Of a stretch of DNA of 64,000 nucleotides, positions 50,764-58,761 are shown piece after piece. Each line of letters starts with the position of its first letter. Position 1 is the first letter of the stretch. The position numbers were made by a program, and so were the translations under genes. Origin of the DNA: Solirubrobacter phytolaccae (GTDB lineage Bacteria; Actinomycetota; Thermoleophilia; Solirubrobacterales; Solirubrobacteraceae); the NCBI RefSeq assembly GCF_027587195.1, contig NZ_JAPDDP010000044.1, forward strand, positions 1-64,000, given 5' to 3'. A model generated the notes under the pieces. It made no database searches. It saw only the letters and a program-made list of their open reading frames with translations, and had not been told where the DNA came from.

Positions 50764-51333
50764 ATGCCGGTCCCTCGTAGGTTCGACCGGCAACCGCCTG
50801 AGCGTGATACCACCCGCGTGAACGAACGCATCCGCGTTCCCGAGGTCCGTCTCATCGACGACACCGGCCAGCAGGTGGGGATCATGCGCACCAACGAAGC
50901 CCTGCGGATGGCCCAGGAGAAGGATCTCGACCTGGTCGAGGTCGCCGCGGAGGCCAAGCCGCCAGTAGTCCGGATCCTGGACTACTCCAAGTACAAGTAC
51001 GAGCAGGCGCAGAAGGCCAAGTCGGCCCGAAAGCACCAGCAGACGATCAACGTCCGTGAGATCAAGTTCCGGCCGAAGATCGCGCAGCACGACTACGACA
51101 CGAAGAAGGGCCACGTCGAACGCTTCTTGAAGGCGCGCGACAAGGTCAAGGTCACGATCATGTTCCGCGGGCGCGAGATGGCCCATCCGGAGCGTGGCGA
51201 GATGATCCTGAATCGCCTCGCCGAAGACCTGAACGAGCTCGCGATCGTGGAGCAGCGTCCTCAGCAGGACGGTCGCAACATGACGATGATGCTCGGTCCG
51301 GTCAAGACGACGACCGACGGCAAGTCAGATTGA
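50764..51333 (+). CDS. infC: Translation initiation factor IF-3
   Basis: 189 residues from ATG 50764; a GTG at 50818, just before NERIRVPEV, is an alternative and neither has a clear ribosome site. The N-terminal domain has [19 protein letters not shown] and [20 protein letters not shown]. The linker is [15 protein letters not shown]. The C-terminal domain has [18 protein letters not shown] and [18 protein letters not shown]-3 binds the 30S subunit and controls start-site choice. First gene of the usual infC-rpmI-rplT order. Confidence 0.95.
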   Translation: MPVPRRFDRQPPERDTTRVNERIRVPEVRLIDDTGQQVGIMRTNEALRMAQEKDLDLVEVAAEAKPPVVRILDYSKYKYEQAQKAKSARKHQQTINVREIKFRPKIAQHDYDTKKGHVERFLKARDKVKVTIMFRGREMAHPERGEMILNRLAEDLNELAIVEQRPQQDGRNMTMMLGPVKTTTDGKSD

Positions 51334-51353
51334 GCTGATTCGGCGGCGCGGCC

Positions 51354-51381
51354 ATAGCCACCCGGACCGGGTGGCTATACT
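51354..51381. promoter_or_regulatory. 25-base palindrome and -10 element before rpmI
   Basis: ATAGCCACCCGG (51354-51365) and CCGGGTGGCTAT (51367-51378) are perfect 12-base arms around one base. TATACT (51376-51381) overlaps the right arm and ends 12 bases before the rpmI ATG. It may be a terminator or L20-type control hairpin, or a second promoter for rpmI-rplT. Confidence 0.5.
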
Positions 51382-51393
51382 GCGTCGCCGGTT

Positions 51394-51597
51394 ATGCCCA
51401 AGATGAAGTCGCACTCCGGCGCCAAGAAGCGCTTCAAGGTCACTGGTACCGGCAAGGTCCTGGCCCGTCACTCCTTTTCGAGCCATATTCTCGAGAAGAA
51501 GTCACCCAAGCGCAAGCGCCATATGGCCCTGGCCATCGTGCTCGTCAAGGGTGACGCGTCCCGCGCAAAGACGATGCTGAACGGGAACGGTCGATGA
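51394..51597 (+). CDS. rpmI: 50S ribosomal protein L35
   Basis: 67 residues: PKMKSHSGAKKRFKVTGTGK, then SHILEKKSPKRKRHM, the standard L35 sequence. It is a small basic protein of the large ribosomal subunit. The gene lies 60 bases after infC and overlaps rplT by 4 bp (ATGA). A palindrome just upstream may control it. Confidence 0.96.
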   Translation: MPKMKSHSGAKKRFKVTGTGKVLARHSFSSHILEKKSPKRKRHMALAIVLVKGDASRAKTMLNGNGR

Positions 51598-51959
51598 CCC
51601 GCGTCAAGCGCAGCGTCCACGCCAAGAAGAAGCGCCGTGAGGTCCTCGAGCGGACCAAGGGCTTCCGTGGCGAGGCCAACTCGAACTACAAGCGCGCCAA
51701 GGAAGCGATGTTCAAGGCGGACGCGTACGCGTACCGCGATCGTCGTAACCGCAAGCGTGACTTCCGTCGCCTCTGGATCACCCGCATCAACGCGGCCGCC
51801 CGCCAGGAGGGCATGTCCTACGGCACGTTCATCCACGGTCTGTCGCTGGCCGGCGTCGAGCTGGACCGCAAGGTCCTGGCCGACATCGCCGTGCGCGACC
51901 CTGAGACCTTCCGCGTGTTCGTCGCCCGGGCGCAGAACGCGGTCGCTGCGGCGGCCTAG
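51594..51959 (+). CDS. rplT: 50S ribosomal protein L20
   Basis: 121 residues with MTRVKRSVHAKKKRREVLER, GFRGEANSNYKRAKEA, YRDRRNRKRDFRRLWITRIN and the C-terminal ADIAVRDPETF. L20 binds 23S rRNA early in 50S assembly and in some bacteria represses its own operon. The gene ends at a strong terminator. Confidence 0.96.
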   Translation: MTRVKRSVHAKKKRREVLERTKGFRGEANSNYKRAKEAMFKADAYAYRDRRNRKRDFRRLWITRINAAARQEGMSYGTFIHGLSLAGVELDRKVLADIAVRDPETFRVFVARAQNAVAAAA

Positions 51960-51989
51960 CGCTCCCACCGAGCAATTCGCGGTGACTTG

Positions 51990-52013
51990 ACGCCGGGCTT
52001 TCTCGCCCGGCGT
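51990..52013 (+). terminator. Terminator of infC-rpmI-rplT
   Basis: ACGCCGGGC (51990-51998) pairs with GCCCGGCGT (52005-52013) over loop TTTCTC, followed by TCGTGTTT. Confidence 0.7.
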
Positions 52014-52019
52014 TCGTGT

Positions 52020-53348
52020 TTAACAGGCGCCGAGCTCGCTCCGGGCAAAGCGGCCCGTGTAGTAGCGGCCGCGCTCCACTGGCCAGGTGATCGTCGCACG
52101 GCCGAGCGCGTCGATTGCGGCGAACCCCCGCGGCTGGTGTCCGAGCGGGTCGTCGGCCTCCTCGCCCAGGTCCGCCGGCGGGCACGCCTTCCCGGTCGCG
52201 TCGAAGACCAGCGCGGTCGCCCGGCGCGACGAGCGCAGCGCGTACACCGTGTGGCCCGCACCGACTGCGACGTCGAGCAGTGAGACCGTCCCGCGCGCGA
52301 TGACCTGCGTCGGCCCGAGCCCGCCGGGGACGAGCGCCGCGGATTGCACCTGGGGCTCAGCCGTCGCCGCGGCGCGCGCCGGCTGCTTCGGTCGGGGCAC
52401 CGGAGGCGGGCAGGGCGGGATCTCGTCGGGGGCGCCCGCATCCCACGCGATCCGCGCACCGGGGCCAGACGCGGCCCGCAGCGTCACGACGCCGTGGCCG
52501 ACCGCGTACGAGATCCGCCGCGGCGCGCCGAAGGTGCCACCGGGCGGGCGGACCGCGGCCCACACCTCCCTCGGCGGCCACCAGCAGCGCGCGCCGCGCG
52601 GTTTCCGGTGTCGCGACGCGAGCCAGGCGGCGACGACCGTGCCGTCGGGCGCGGCGGCGAGCACGCCTTCGTCGGCGCGGCGCGTAAGGAGCCGCGGCAA
52701 GCCGAGGGGCGCGGCGACGGACGCGAACGTGCCGTCGCCGCGGGCGGCGCTGCCGTCACTGCGCGCGGCGGGCGGTGCGCCGCCGGGCACGCCTGTGCCG
52801 TCGCGGGGCGCCGCGGTCGGTCCGAGCACGATCGCGGCGCTCAGGCTGTCGCCGCTTTCGCCCAGGACGATGGCGGCGCCTGTCGCGTCGACCGCCACCG
52901 CCGAGGGGCGAGCGAGGCCCGGCACCCGGACGGAACCCGCGAACGGCAGCCCCGGCGCCGCGCGGCGCACGAACGTCTCGCGTTCGCCGCCGAGCGCGAG
53001 CACGGCCTCGCCGCCCGGGGCGATCGTCCCCGCGAGGTCGTGGCCGCCCTCGAGCAGGAGCTGACGCGGGTGGCCGGGCCGGTTCGCGCGGGTCCGCATG
53101 CCCGAGGCGATCAGCACGTCGCCGAGCAGCGTGGCGCGCTGCTCGCCCGGCGTGCCGACGACGATCCGGGCCGGCGTCTCGGACAACTCGAGCATCGCGC
53201 CGCGATAGTGCGGAGCGCACGCCTCGGCCTCGACGTGCACGAACGTGGACGTGCCCGCGGTCGAGATCGCGTCGGGTGGGAGCGTCTGCTGACAGCCCGG
53301 CGCGACGACGTCGGCGGGCGCCGACCAGGCCGTGGCCGCGGCGATCAA
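52020..53348 (-). CDS. Secreted or surface protein of unknown function
   Basis: 442 residues from the only usable start, a TTG at 53348. The Ala-rich stretch IAAATAWSAPADVV looks like the end of a signal peptide, but no basic N-terminus precedes it, so the true start may differ or the signal may be degraded. The body has repeated beta-strand patterns like a propeller (VAVDATGAAIVLGESGDSLSA, AAPDGTVVAAWLAS). Cysteines occur at the start, in ARCWWPP, in PPCPPP and at the final AC. No catalytic motif is seen. Confidence 0.55.
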   Translation of the reverse strand: MIAAATAWSAPADVVAPGCQQTLPPDAISTAGTSTFVHVEAEACAPHYRGAMLELSETPARIVVGTPGEQRATLLGDVLIASGMRTRANRPGHPRQLLLEGGHDLAGTIAPGGEAVLALGGERETFVRRAAPGLPFAGSVRVPGLARPSAVAVDATGAAIVLGESGDSLSAAIVLGPTAAPRDGTGVPGGAPPAARSDGSAARGDGTFASVAAPLGLPRLLTRRADEGVLAAAPDGTVVAAWLASRHRKPRGARCWWPPREVWAAVRPPGGTFGAPRRISYAVGHGVVTLRAASGPGARIAWDAGAPDEIPPCPPPVPRPKQPARAAATAEPQVQSAALVPGGLGPTQVIARGTVSLLDVAVGAGHTVYALRSSRRATALVFDATGKACPPADLGEEADDPLGHQPRGFAAIDALGRATITWPVERGRYYTGRFARSELGAC

Positions 53349-53366
53349 CGCGGCTGCGAGCGTGGC

Positions 53367-53372
53367 TATACT
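53367..53372 (+). promoter_or_regulatory. -10 element before the 34-residue ORF
   Basis: TATACT within GGCTATACT (53364-53372), identical to the rpmI element and with the same 12-base gap to the following ATG. No -35 match is clear. Confidence 0.5.
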
Positions 53373-53384
53373 TCGGCCCTCGTC

Positions 53385-53489
53385 ATGTCCTATTCGTCCC
53401 CGGCCACTGAGCGCGAGATGTCACGTGATCGTGAAGTGGGGACGTTCCGCCGATTCGCCGCGCACGCCCGCGAGGCCTCGGCGGCCTAG
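53385..53489 (+). CDS. 34-residue ORF, possible leader peptide
   Basis: ATG 53385 to TAG 53489 encodes MSYSSPATEREM, SRDREVGTF, RRFAAHAREASAA. It is hydrophilic, with two Phe near the end (TFRRF). Its stop lies inside the loop of a hairpin and a terminator follows, directly upstream of trmH-pheST. The layout fits a leader peptide of an attenuator, but it is not Phe-rich in the classic way. It could instead be a free small protein. Confidence 0.4.
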   Translation: MSYSSPATEREMSRDREVGTFRRFAAHAREASAA

Positions 53490-53551
53490 GACCAACCGAA
53501 CTCCGCCGAGCCTTGATAGGGCGCCCCTCCCACCGGAGCGGCGCCCTTTTT
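53477..53551 (+). terminator. Hairpin plus intrinsic terminator before trmH-pheST
   Basis: The first hairpin pairs CTCGGCGG (53477-53484) with CCGCCGAG (53503-53510), with the leader stop in the loop. The second pairs AGGGCGCC (53518-53525) with GGCGCCCT (53540-53547) and runs into five T (53547-53551), a true intrinsic terminator 15 bases before the trmH ATG. Together they may act as an attenuator. Confidence 0.65.
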
Positions 53552-53566
53552 CGTTTCTACGCACCC

Positions 53567-54316
53567 ATGACTGAAGCCATCTCCAGCTCCCACAACGAAG
53601 CCCTCAAAGAGGTCCGCAAGCTCGCCGGCAAGAAGTGGCGGGACAAGCTGGGCTCGTTCGTCGCCGAGGGCGAAGACCTGCTGGAGGCCGCGGAGGCCGC
53701 CGGCTGGCACCCGTCCGCCCGCTACGTCACCTCGGACTCGGGCCTCGAGGGCATCCCGGTGCTCCCGCACGTGATGGCGAGCGTGTCCCAGCTCGGCTCG
53801 GGCACGCGCGCGATCGGCGTGTACCCGCAGCGCTGGGCGCAACCGCAAGGCCCGCTGTGCATCGCGCTGTGGGGCGTGGGGGACCCGGGGAACGTCGGCA
53901 CGGTCATCCGCTCCGCGCTCGCGTTCGGGGCGAGTTGCGTCGCGCTCGGCCCGGGCAGCGCCGATCCGTGGTCGCACAAGGCCGTGCGCGCCTCGATGGG
54001 CGCGATCTTCTCGATGCCGGTCGCGAAGGTGCGCAGCGCGTCGGAGCTGCCGGGCCGCAAGATCGCGCTGGCCGCCCGCGCGGGCTCGCCCCTGCAGCGC
54101 GTCAAGCCGAAATCGGCAAGCACCGGCGAAGCCGGTCGCGCAGATATGGCGCCGGTCACCCTCGTCGTGGGCGCCGAGCGCGAAGGCCTGAGCGACGAGT
54201 TCGTCGCGGGCTGCGACGACGTCGCCCACATCCCGATCGCCCACGCCGACTCTTTGAACGCCGCCATGGCGGCCACCGTTGCTGTCTACGAGCTAACTAG
54301 GATCACGCGCCCATGA
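53567..54316 (+). CDS. SpoU/TrmH-family RNA methyltransferase
   Basis: 249 residues from ATG 53567. The N-terminal substrate domain begins with SSSHNEALKEVRKLAGKKWRDK and GSFVAEGEDLLE. The catalytic SPOUT knot carries the conserved LWGVGDPGNVGTVIRSALAFGA (Asn and Arg), VTLVVGAEREGLSDEF and VAHIPIAHADSLNAAMAATV. The family methylates 2'-O ribose in tRNA or rRNA using SAM. Members are often found before pheST, as here, and it overlaps pheS by 4 bp. The exact target nucleotide is unknown. Confidence 0.92.
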   Translation: MTEAISSSHNEALKEVRKLAGKKWRDKLGSFVAEGEDLLEAAEAAGWHPSARYVTSDSGLEGIPVLPHVMASVSQLGSGTRAIGVYPQRWAQPQGPLCIALWGVGDPGNVGTVIRSALAFGASCVALGPGSADPWSHKAVRASMGAIFSMPVAKVRSASELPGRKIALAARAGSPLQRVKPKSASTGEAGRADMAPVTLVVGAEREGLSDEFVAGCDDVAHIPIAHADSLNAAMAATVAVYELTRITRP

Positions 54317-55368
54317 GCACAGCCACCGCCGACCGGATTGCGCAGCTGCGGGCCGAGGGCGAGGCCGCGGTCGCCTCCGCCGCCTCGACCACGGACCTCG
54401 AGGAGATCCGTGTGCGCTTCCTCGGCCGTAAAGCCGAGCTGCCGAACCTGTTGCGAGACGTCGGCAAGCTCCCGCCCGAGGAGCGCGGGCCGGTGGGCAA
54501 GGGCGCCAACCAGGCGCGGCAGGCGCTGCAGGCCGCGGTCGACAGTCGCCAGGCCGAGCTCGAGGCGACCGAGCTCGAGAGCAAGCTCGCCGCCGACATC
54601 GTCGACGTGACGCTGCCCGGCACGCCGGTCACCCCGGCCGGGCACCTGCACATCCTCACCGCCACCCGGCGCGAGATCGAGGACGTGTTCGTCGGCCTGG
54701 GCTTCTCCGTGGTCGAAGGCCCGGAGATCGACCTCGCCTACTACAACTTCGACGCGCTCAACCACGACGTCCATCACCCCGCGCGCAGCGAGGCGGACAC
54801 GTTCTACGTCGCCGACGACGTGGTCCTGCGCACGCAGACGAGCCCGATGCAGGTCCGCCAGATGGAGCTGCAGGCGCCGCCGCTGTACATCATCGTCCCG
54901 GGCCGCGTCTACCGGCCGGACAACGACGCGACGCACACGCCGCAGTTCCACCAGGTCGAAGGCCTGGCCGTGGACGAGGACCTGACGCTCGGCGACCTGC
55001 AGGGCACGCTGCTCGCGTTCGCCCGCGCGATCTTCGGCGACGACCGCGAGGTCCGCCTGCGCCCGCACTTCTTCCCGTTCACCGAGCCGTCGGTCGAGCT
55101 GGACGTGAGCTGCTTCAACTGCAAGCAGGGCTTCCTGCGGGACGGCTCGCGCTGCCCGCTGTGCAAGGGCACGGCGTGGATCGAGATCCTCGGCGCCGGC
55201 ATGGTGGACCCGAACCTGTACGGCTACGTCGAGGGCTACGACCCCGACAAGCACCAGGGCTTCGCCTGGGGCATGGGCATCGAGCGGATCGCCTTCCTCA
55301 AGCACCGCGTGCCGGACCTGCGCATGTTCTTCGAGAACGACCTTCGACTGCTGGAGCAATTCGGATGA
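54313..55368 (+). CDS. pheS: Phenylalanyl-tRNA synthetase alpha subunit
   Basis: 351 residues. N-terminal coiled coil, then the class II core with GFSVVEGPEIDLAYYNFDALN, HPARSEADTFYV, TSPMQVRQM and GRVYRPDNDATHTPQFHQVEG. A small Cys cluster (CFNCKQG and CPLCKGTAW) precedes the WIEILGAGMVDPN motif 3 region. With PheT it forms the (alpha-beta)2 enzyme. The start and end overlap trmH and pheT by 4 bp each, so it is in the same chain. Confidence 0.95.
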   Translation: MSTATADRIAQLRAEGEAAVASAASTTDLEEIRVRFLGRKAELPNLLRDVGKLPPEERGPVGKGANQARQALQAAVDSRQAELEATELESKLAADIVDVTLPGTPVTPAGHLHILTATRREIEDVFVGLGFSVVEGPEIDLAYYNFDALNHDVHHPARSEADTFYVADDVVLRTQTSPMQVRQMELQAPPLYIIVPGRVYRPDNDATHTPQFHQVEGLAVDEDLTLGDLQGTLLAFARAIFGDDREVRLRPHFFPFTEPSVELDVSCFNCKQGFLRDGSRCPLCKGTAWIEILGAGMVDPNLYGYVEGYDPDKHQGFAWGMGIERIAFLKHRVPDLRMFFENDLRLLEQFG

Positions 55369-57776
55369 GGCTGCCCCTGTTCTGGTTGACGGACTACGTC
55401 GACCCCGGCATGGAGGCCTCCAAGCTGGCCAACCGCCTCGCGATGACCGGCACCGAGGTCGACCGCGTGCACGCGCACGGCGTCACCGCGCTCGAGAACT
55501 TCGTCGTCGGGCGCGTGCTCGAGCGCGAGCAGCACCCGGACGCCGACCGCCTCAGCGTCTGCCAGGTCGCGATCGGCGAGGGCGACGTGGCGACGATCGT
55601 CTGCGGCGCGCCGAACGTCGCCGCCGGCCAGACCGTCGGCGTCGCGCTCCCGGGCTCCGTCATGCCCGACGGCACCAAGCTCAAGAAGGCCAAGCTCCGC
55701 GGCATCCCGTCCAACGGCATGATCCTGGCCGAGGACGAGGTCTCGATCGGCATGGACCACGCCGGGATCATGGTCCTCGACGACGACCTGACGCCCGGCA
55801 CGCCGCTCGCCGACGTGCTGCCGATCTCCACCGACGTGCTCGAGCTGGAGATCACGCCGAACCGCCCCGACTGCCTGAGCGTCTACGGCGTCGCGCGTGA
55901 GGTCCACGCCGCGACGGGGCAGCCGCTCGCGCCCGCGCCATGGGCGACCGACCCCGGCACGCCCGGCCCGATCGAAGGCGTCACGATCGAGGTCGAAGAC
56001 CCCGAGTTCTGCCCGCGCTTCACCGCGCGGCTGTTCGAGGACGTCACGATCGGCCCGTCGCCGCGCTGGCTGAAGGCGCGCCTGATGGCCGCCGGGCAGC
56101 GCCCGATCAACAACGTCGTGGACATCACGAACTACGCGATGCTGCTCACCGGGCAGCCGCTGCACGCGTTCGACTTCGACCTCGTCGCGGGCGGCCGCCT
56201 GAAGGTCCGCCGCGCCGGTGAGGGTGAGAAGATGCTCACGCTGGACGACGCCGAGCGCACGCTCGACGGCTCCATGCACCTGATCGAGGACGGCGACGGC
56301 CCGACGTCGATCGCTGGGATCATGGGCGGCCAGCGCTCCGAGGTCCAGCCGACCACGACCCGCGTTCTGATGGAGGCGGCCAACTGGAACGGCCCGACGC
56401 TGCAGCGCACGTCGCAGAAGCTGGGTCTGCGCACCGAGGCGTCCGGTCGCTTCGAGAAAGGGCTCGCGCCCGAGCAGGCGATGGAGGGCCAGATCGTCGC
56501 CACCCAGCTCATGCTCGAGCTGACCGGCGCGCGGCTGGTCGACGGCACGATCGACATCGGGGGCGAAGGCCCGGCACCGGTCACGCTGCGCCTGCGCGAC
56601 GAGAAGGTCACGCGCCTGCTCGGCACTCAGGTGCCGATCCGCGAGCAGGCCGACATCCTCGAAGCGCTCGAGTTCGGCGTCCACGACGCGGGCGACGGCC
56701 TGGACGTGACCGTCCCGGCCTTCCGCCGCAACGACGTCACGCGCGAGGTCGACCTGATCGAGGAGGTTGCGCGCCTGTGGGGGCTGGAGAAGCTCCCGGC
56801 GACGATCCCCGGCCACGGCATGAGCGCGCGGCTCACGACCGAGCAGCGCCTGCGCCGCCGCGCGGCCGACGCGCTCGTGGGCGCGGGCTTCAGCGAGGCG
56901 ATCGGCTGGAGCTTCCAGGCGCCCGAGCTGGCGCGCAAGCTGCGGATCGACCTCCCGGCCGTCAAGCTGCGCAACCCGCTCTCGGAAGACCTGAGCGTGA
57001 TGCGCACGACGCTGCTCGGCTCGCTCCTGAACAGCGTCCGCCACAACACGGCGCGCGGCACCGAGGACGTGCGGCTGTTCGAGGAGGGCTCGGTCTACTT
57101 CGACCGCCCGCACGGCCGCACCCCGACCGCCGCGGAGGCGCGCTCGACGCCGCTCCCCGACGAGCGGATGCATCTCGCCGCGCTGCTCACCGGTCGCCTG
57201 CATCCCGCCTCCTGGGGTGAGTCCAATCCGCCGACCGCGGACTTCTTCGCCGCCAAGGGCGTGCTGGAGACCGTGCTCGGCGCGCTGCGCGTGCCGTTCA
57301 CCGTCGTGCGCGGGTCCGACCCGTTCCTGCACCCGGGCCGCGCGGCGCGCGTGCTGATCGGTGGCGAGGACGCGGGCTGGCTCGGCGAGCTGCACCCGGG
57401 CGTGACCGAGGAGTTCGACCTCGGGCGTGTCGCCGGCTTCGAGCTGGACCTGTCCGCCGTGCTCCCGCACGCCAACGTCGCGCCGCTCTACGAGGACCTG
57501 ACGAGCTTCCCGGCGATCCGCCAGGACCTCGCGTTCTGGGTTCCGGCCGACCGCACGGCGTCCGAGCTGGTGGAAGTGGTCAAGGGCGCGGGCGGCAAGC
57601 TCCTCAAGGACGTGTCCGTGTTCGACGTGTACGCGCACGAGGGCCGCACGTCGCTCGCGGTCCGCCTGGAGTTCCGCGCCGGCGACCGCACGCTCACCGA
57701 CGAGGAGATCGCCCCGCAGCGCGAGAAGGTCGTGAAGGCGGTGGCGAGCAAGCTGGAGGGCGAGCTTCGTGGCTAA
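55365..57776 (+). CDS. pheT: Phenylalanyl-tRNA synthetase beta subunit
   Basis: 803 residues. It starts with MRLPLFWLTDYVD. The tRNA-binding OB fold follows (VLEREQHPDADRLSVCQVA, IVCGAPNV). The B3/B4 editing domain includes LAEDEVSIGMDHAGIMVL and EITPNRPDCLSVYGVARE. B5 has the NNVVDITNYAMLLTGQPLHAFD region, and the C-terminal FDX-ACB domain ends the protein (SLAVRLEFRAGDRTLTDEE). It completes PheS and hydrolyses mischarged Tyr-tRNA. It overlaps argC by 8 bp. Confidence 0.95.
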   Translation: MRLPLFWLTDYVDPGMEASKLANRLAMTGTEVDRVHAHGVTALENFVVGRVLEREQHPDADRLSVCQVAIGEGDVATIVCGAPNVAAGQTVGVALPGSVMPDGTKLKKAKLRGIPSNGMILAEDEVSIGMDHAGIMVLDDDLTPGTPLADVLPISTDVLELEITPNRPDCLSVYGVAREVHAATGQPLAPAPWATDPGTPGPIEGVTIEVEDPEFCPRFTARLFEDVTIGPSPRWLKARLMAAGQRPINNVVDITNYAMLLTGQPLHAFDFDLVAGGRLKVRRAGEGEKMLTLDDAERTLDGSMHLIEDGDGPTSIAGIMGGQRSEVQPTTTRVLMEAANWNGPTLQRTSQKLGLRTEASGRFEKGLAPEQAMEGQIVATQLMLELTGARLVDGTIDIGGEGPAPVTLRLRDEKVTRLLGTQVPIREQADILEALEFGVHDAGDGLDVTVPAFRRNDVTREVDLIEEVARLWGLEKLPATIPGHGMSARLTTEQRLRRRAADALVGAGFSEAIGWSFQAPELARKLRIDLPAVKLRNPLSEDLSVMRTTLLGSLLNSVRHNTARGTEDVRLFEEGSVYFDRPHGRTPTAAEARSTPLPDERMHLAALLTGRLHPASWGESNPPTADFFAAKGVLETVLGALRVPFTVVRGSDPFLHPGRAARVLIGGEDAGWLGELHPGVTEEFDLGRVAGFELDLSAVLPHANVAPLYEDLTSFPAIRQDLAFWVPADRTASELVEVVKGAGGKLLKDVSVFDVYAHEGRTSLAVRLEFRAGDRTLTDEEIAPQREKVVKAVASKLEGELRG

Positions 57777-58761
57777 CCCGACCGTCGCGGTGCTCGGTGC
57801 CGCCGGCTACGCCGGCGCGATCGCCGCGCAGATCCTCTACCGGCATCCGTCCTTCGAGCTGTCCGCCGTCACCGCGCGCGCGGAGGCGGGCCAGCGGCTC
57901 GACGACGTGCACCCCAAGACGCGGGTGCCGCTGGAGCTCGAGCTCTATAAGGACCACACCCCCGACGCCGCCGTCGTCGCCTACCCGCACGGCGCGGCGG
58001 CGCCGGTCGTGGCGGAGCTGCGGGCGCGCGGCGTCCGCGTGGTGGATCTCTCCGCCGACTTCCGCCTGCGCGACCGGACCACGTACGACGACTGGTACGG
58101 CGAGCACAAGGCCCCAGAGATCTTCGGCCAGGGCGTCTACGGGCTGCCCGAGCTCAACCGGGACGCCGTTGCGGGGTCCGATCTCGTCGCCAACCCCGGC
58201 TGCTATCCGACCGCGGCGCTGCTCGGCCTCGCGCCGCTCGCGAAGGCCGGCCTGATCGGCGACGTGATCATCGACGGCAAGTCCGGCGTCTCCGGCGCGG
58301 GCCGCGGCGCCACCGCGACCACGCACTTCATCTCCGCCGACGAGAACGTCTCGCCCTACAAGATCGAAGGGCACCGCCACACGCCCGAGATCGAGCAGGA
58401 GCTGGGCGCGCTCGGCAACGACGTCACGGTCACCTTCACGCCCTACCTGGTGCCGCTGGCCCAGGGCGAGCTGGTCACGTCCTACGTCACGCCGACCCGC
58501 GACGTCGACGCCGACGAGATCTCCGAGCTGTTCGACGACCTCTACGGCGCCGAGCCGTTCATCGAGCTGCGGCGCGGTCCGGTCGGCGTGATCGACGTGC
58601 GCGACACGAACTACTGCCGGATCTCCTGGCACCACGACCCGCGCACGGGCCGCGTGATCGTGTTCGCCGCGATCGACAACCTGTGGAAGGGCGCTGCGTC
58701 CCAGGCGGTGCAGAACCTGAACCTGATGTTCGGACGGCCGGAAACCGAGGGACTGCGATGA
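57769..58761 (+). CDS. argC: N-acetyl-gamma-glutamyl-phosphate reductase
   Basis: 330 residues from GTG 57769, with GGAGG at good spacing. The NADP motif is VAVLGAAGYAGAIAAQIL, and the active Cys lies in LVANPGCYPTAALLGLAPL. The His is in HRHTPEIEQEL. It reduces N-acetylglutamyl-phosphate to the semialdehyde, step 3 of arginine synthesis. It overlaps pheT by 8 bp and argJ by 4 bp, so it is tightly coupled to both. Confidence 0.96.
   Translation: MANPTVAVLGAAGYAGAIAAQILYRHPSFELSAVTARAEAGQRLDDVHPKTRVPLELELYKDHTPDAAVVAYPHGAAAPVVAELRARGVRVVDLSADFRLRDRTTYDDWYGEHKAPEIFGQGVYGLPELNRDAVAGSDLVANPGCYPTAALLGLAPLAKAGLIGDVIIDGKSGVSGAGRGATATTHFISADENVSPYKIEGHRHTPEIEQELGALGNDVTVTFTPYLVPLAQGELVTSYVTPTRDVDADEISELFDDLYGAEPFIELRRGPVGVIDVRDTNYCRISWHHDPRTGRVIVFAAIDNLWKGAASQAVQNLNLMFGRPETEGLR

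Noticed and set aside
53385-53489. 34-residue ORF as a classic Phe-rich pheST leader
   Set aside because: Only two Phe and no run; kept as a possible leader of another type, not as a pheL/pheM homologue.
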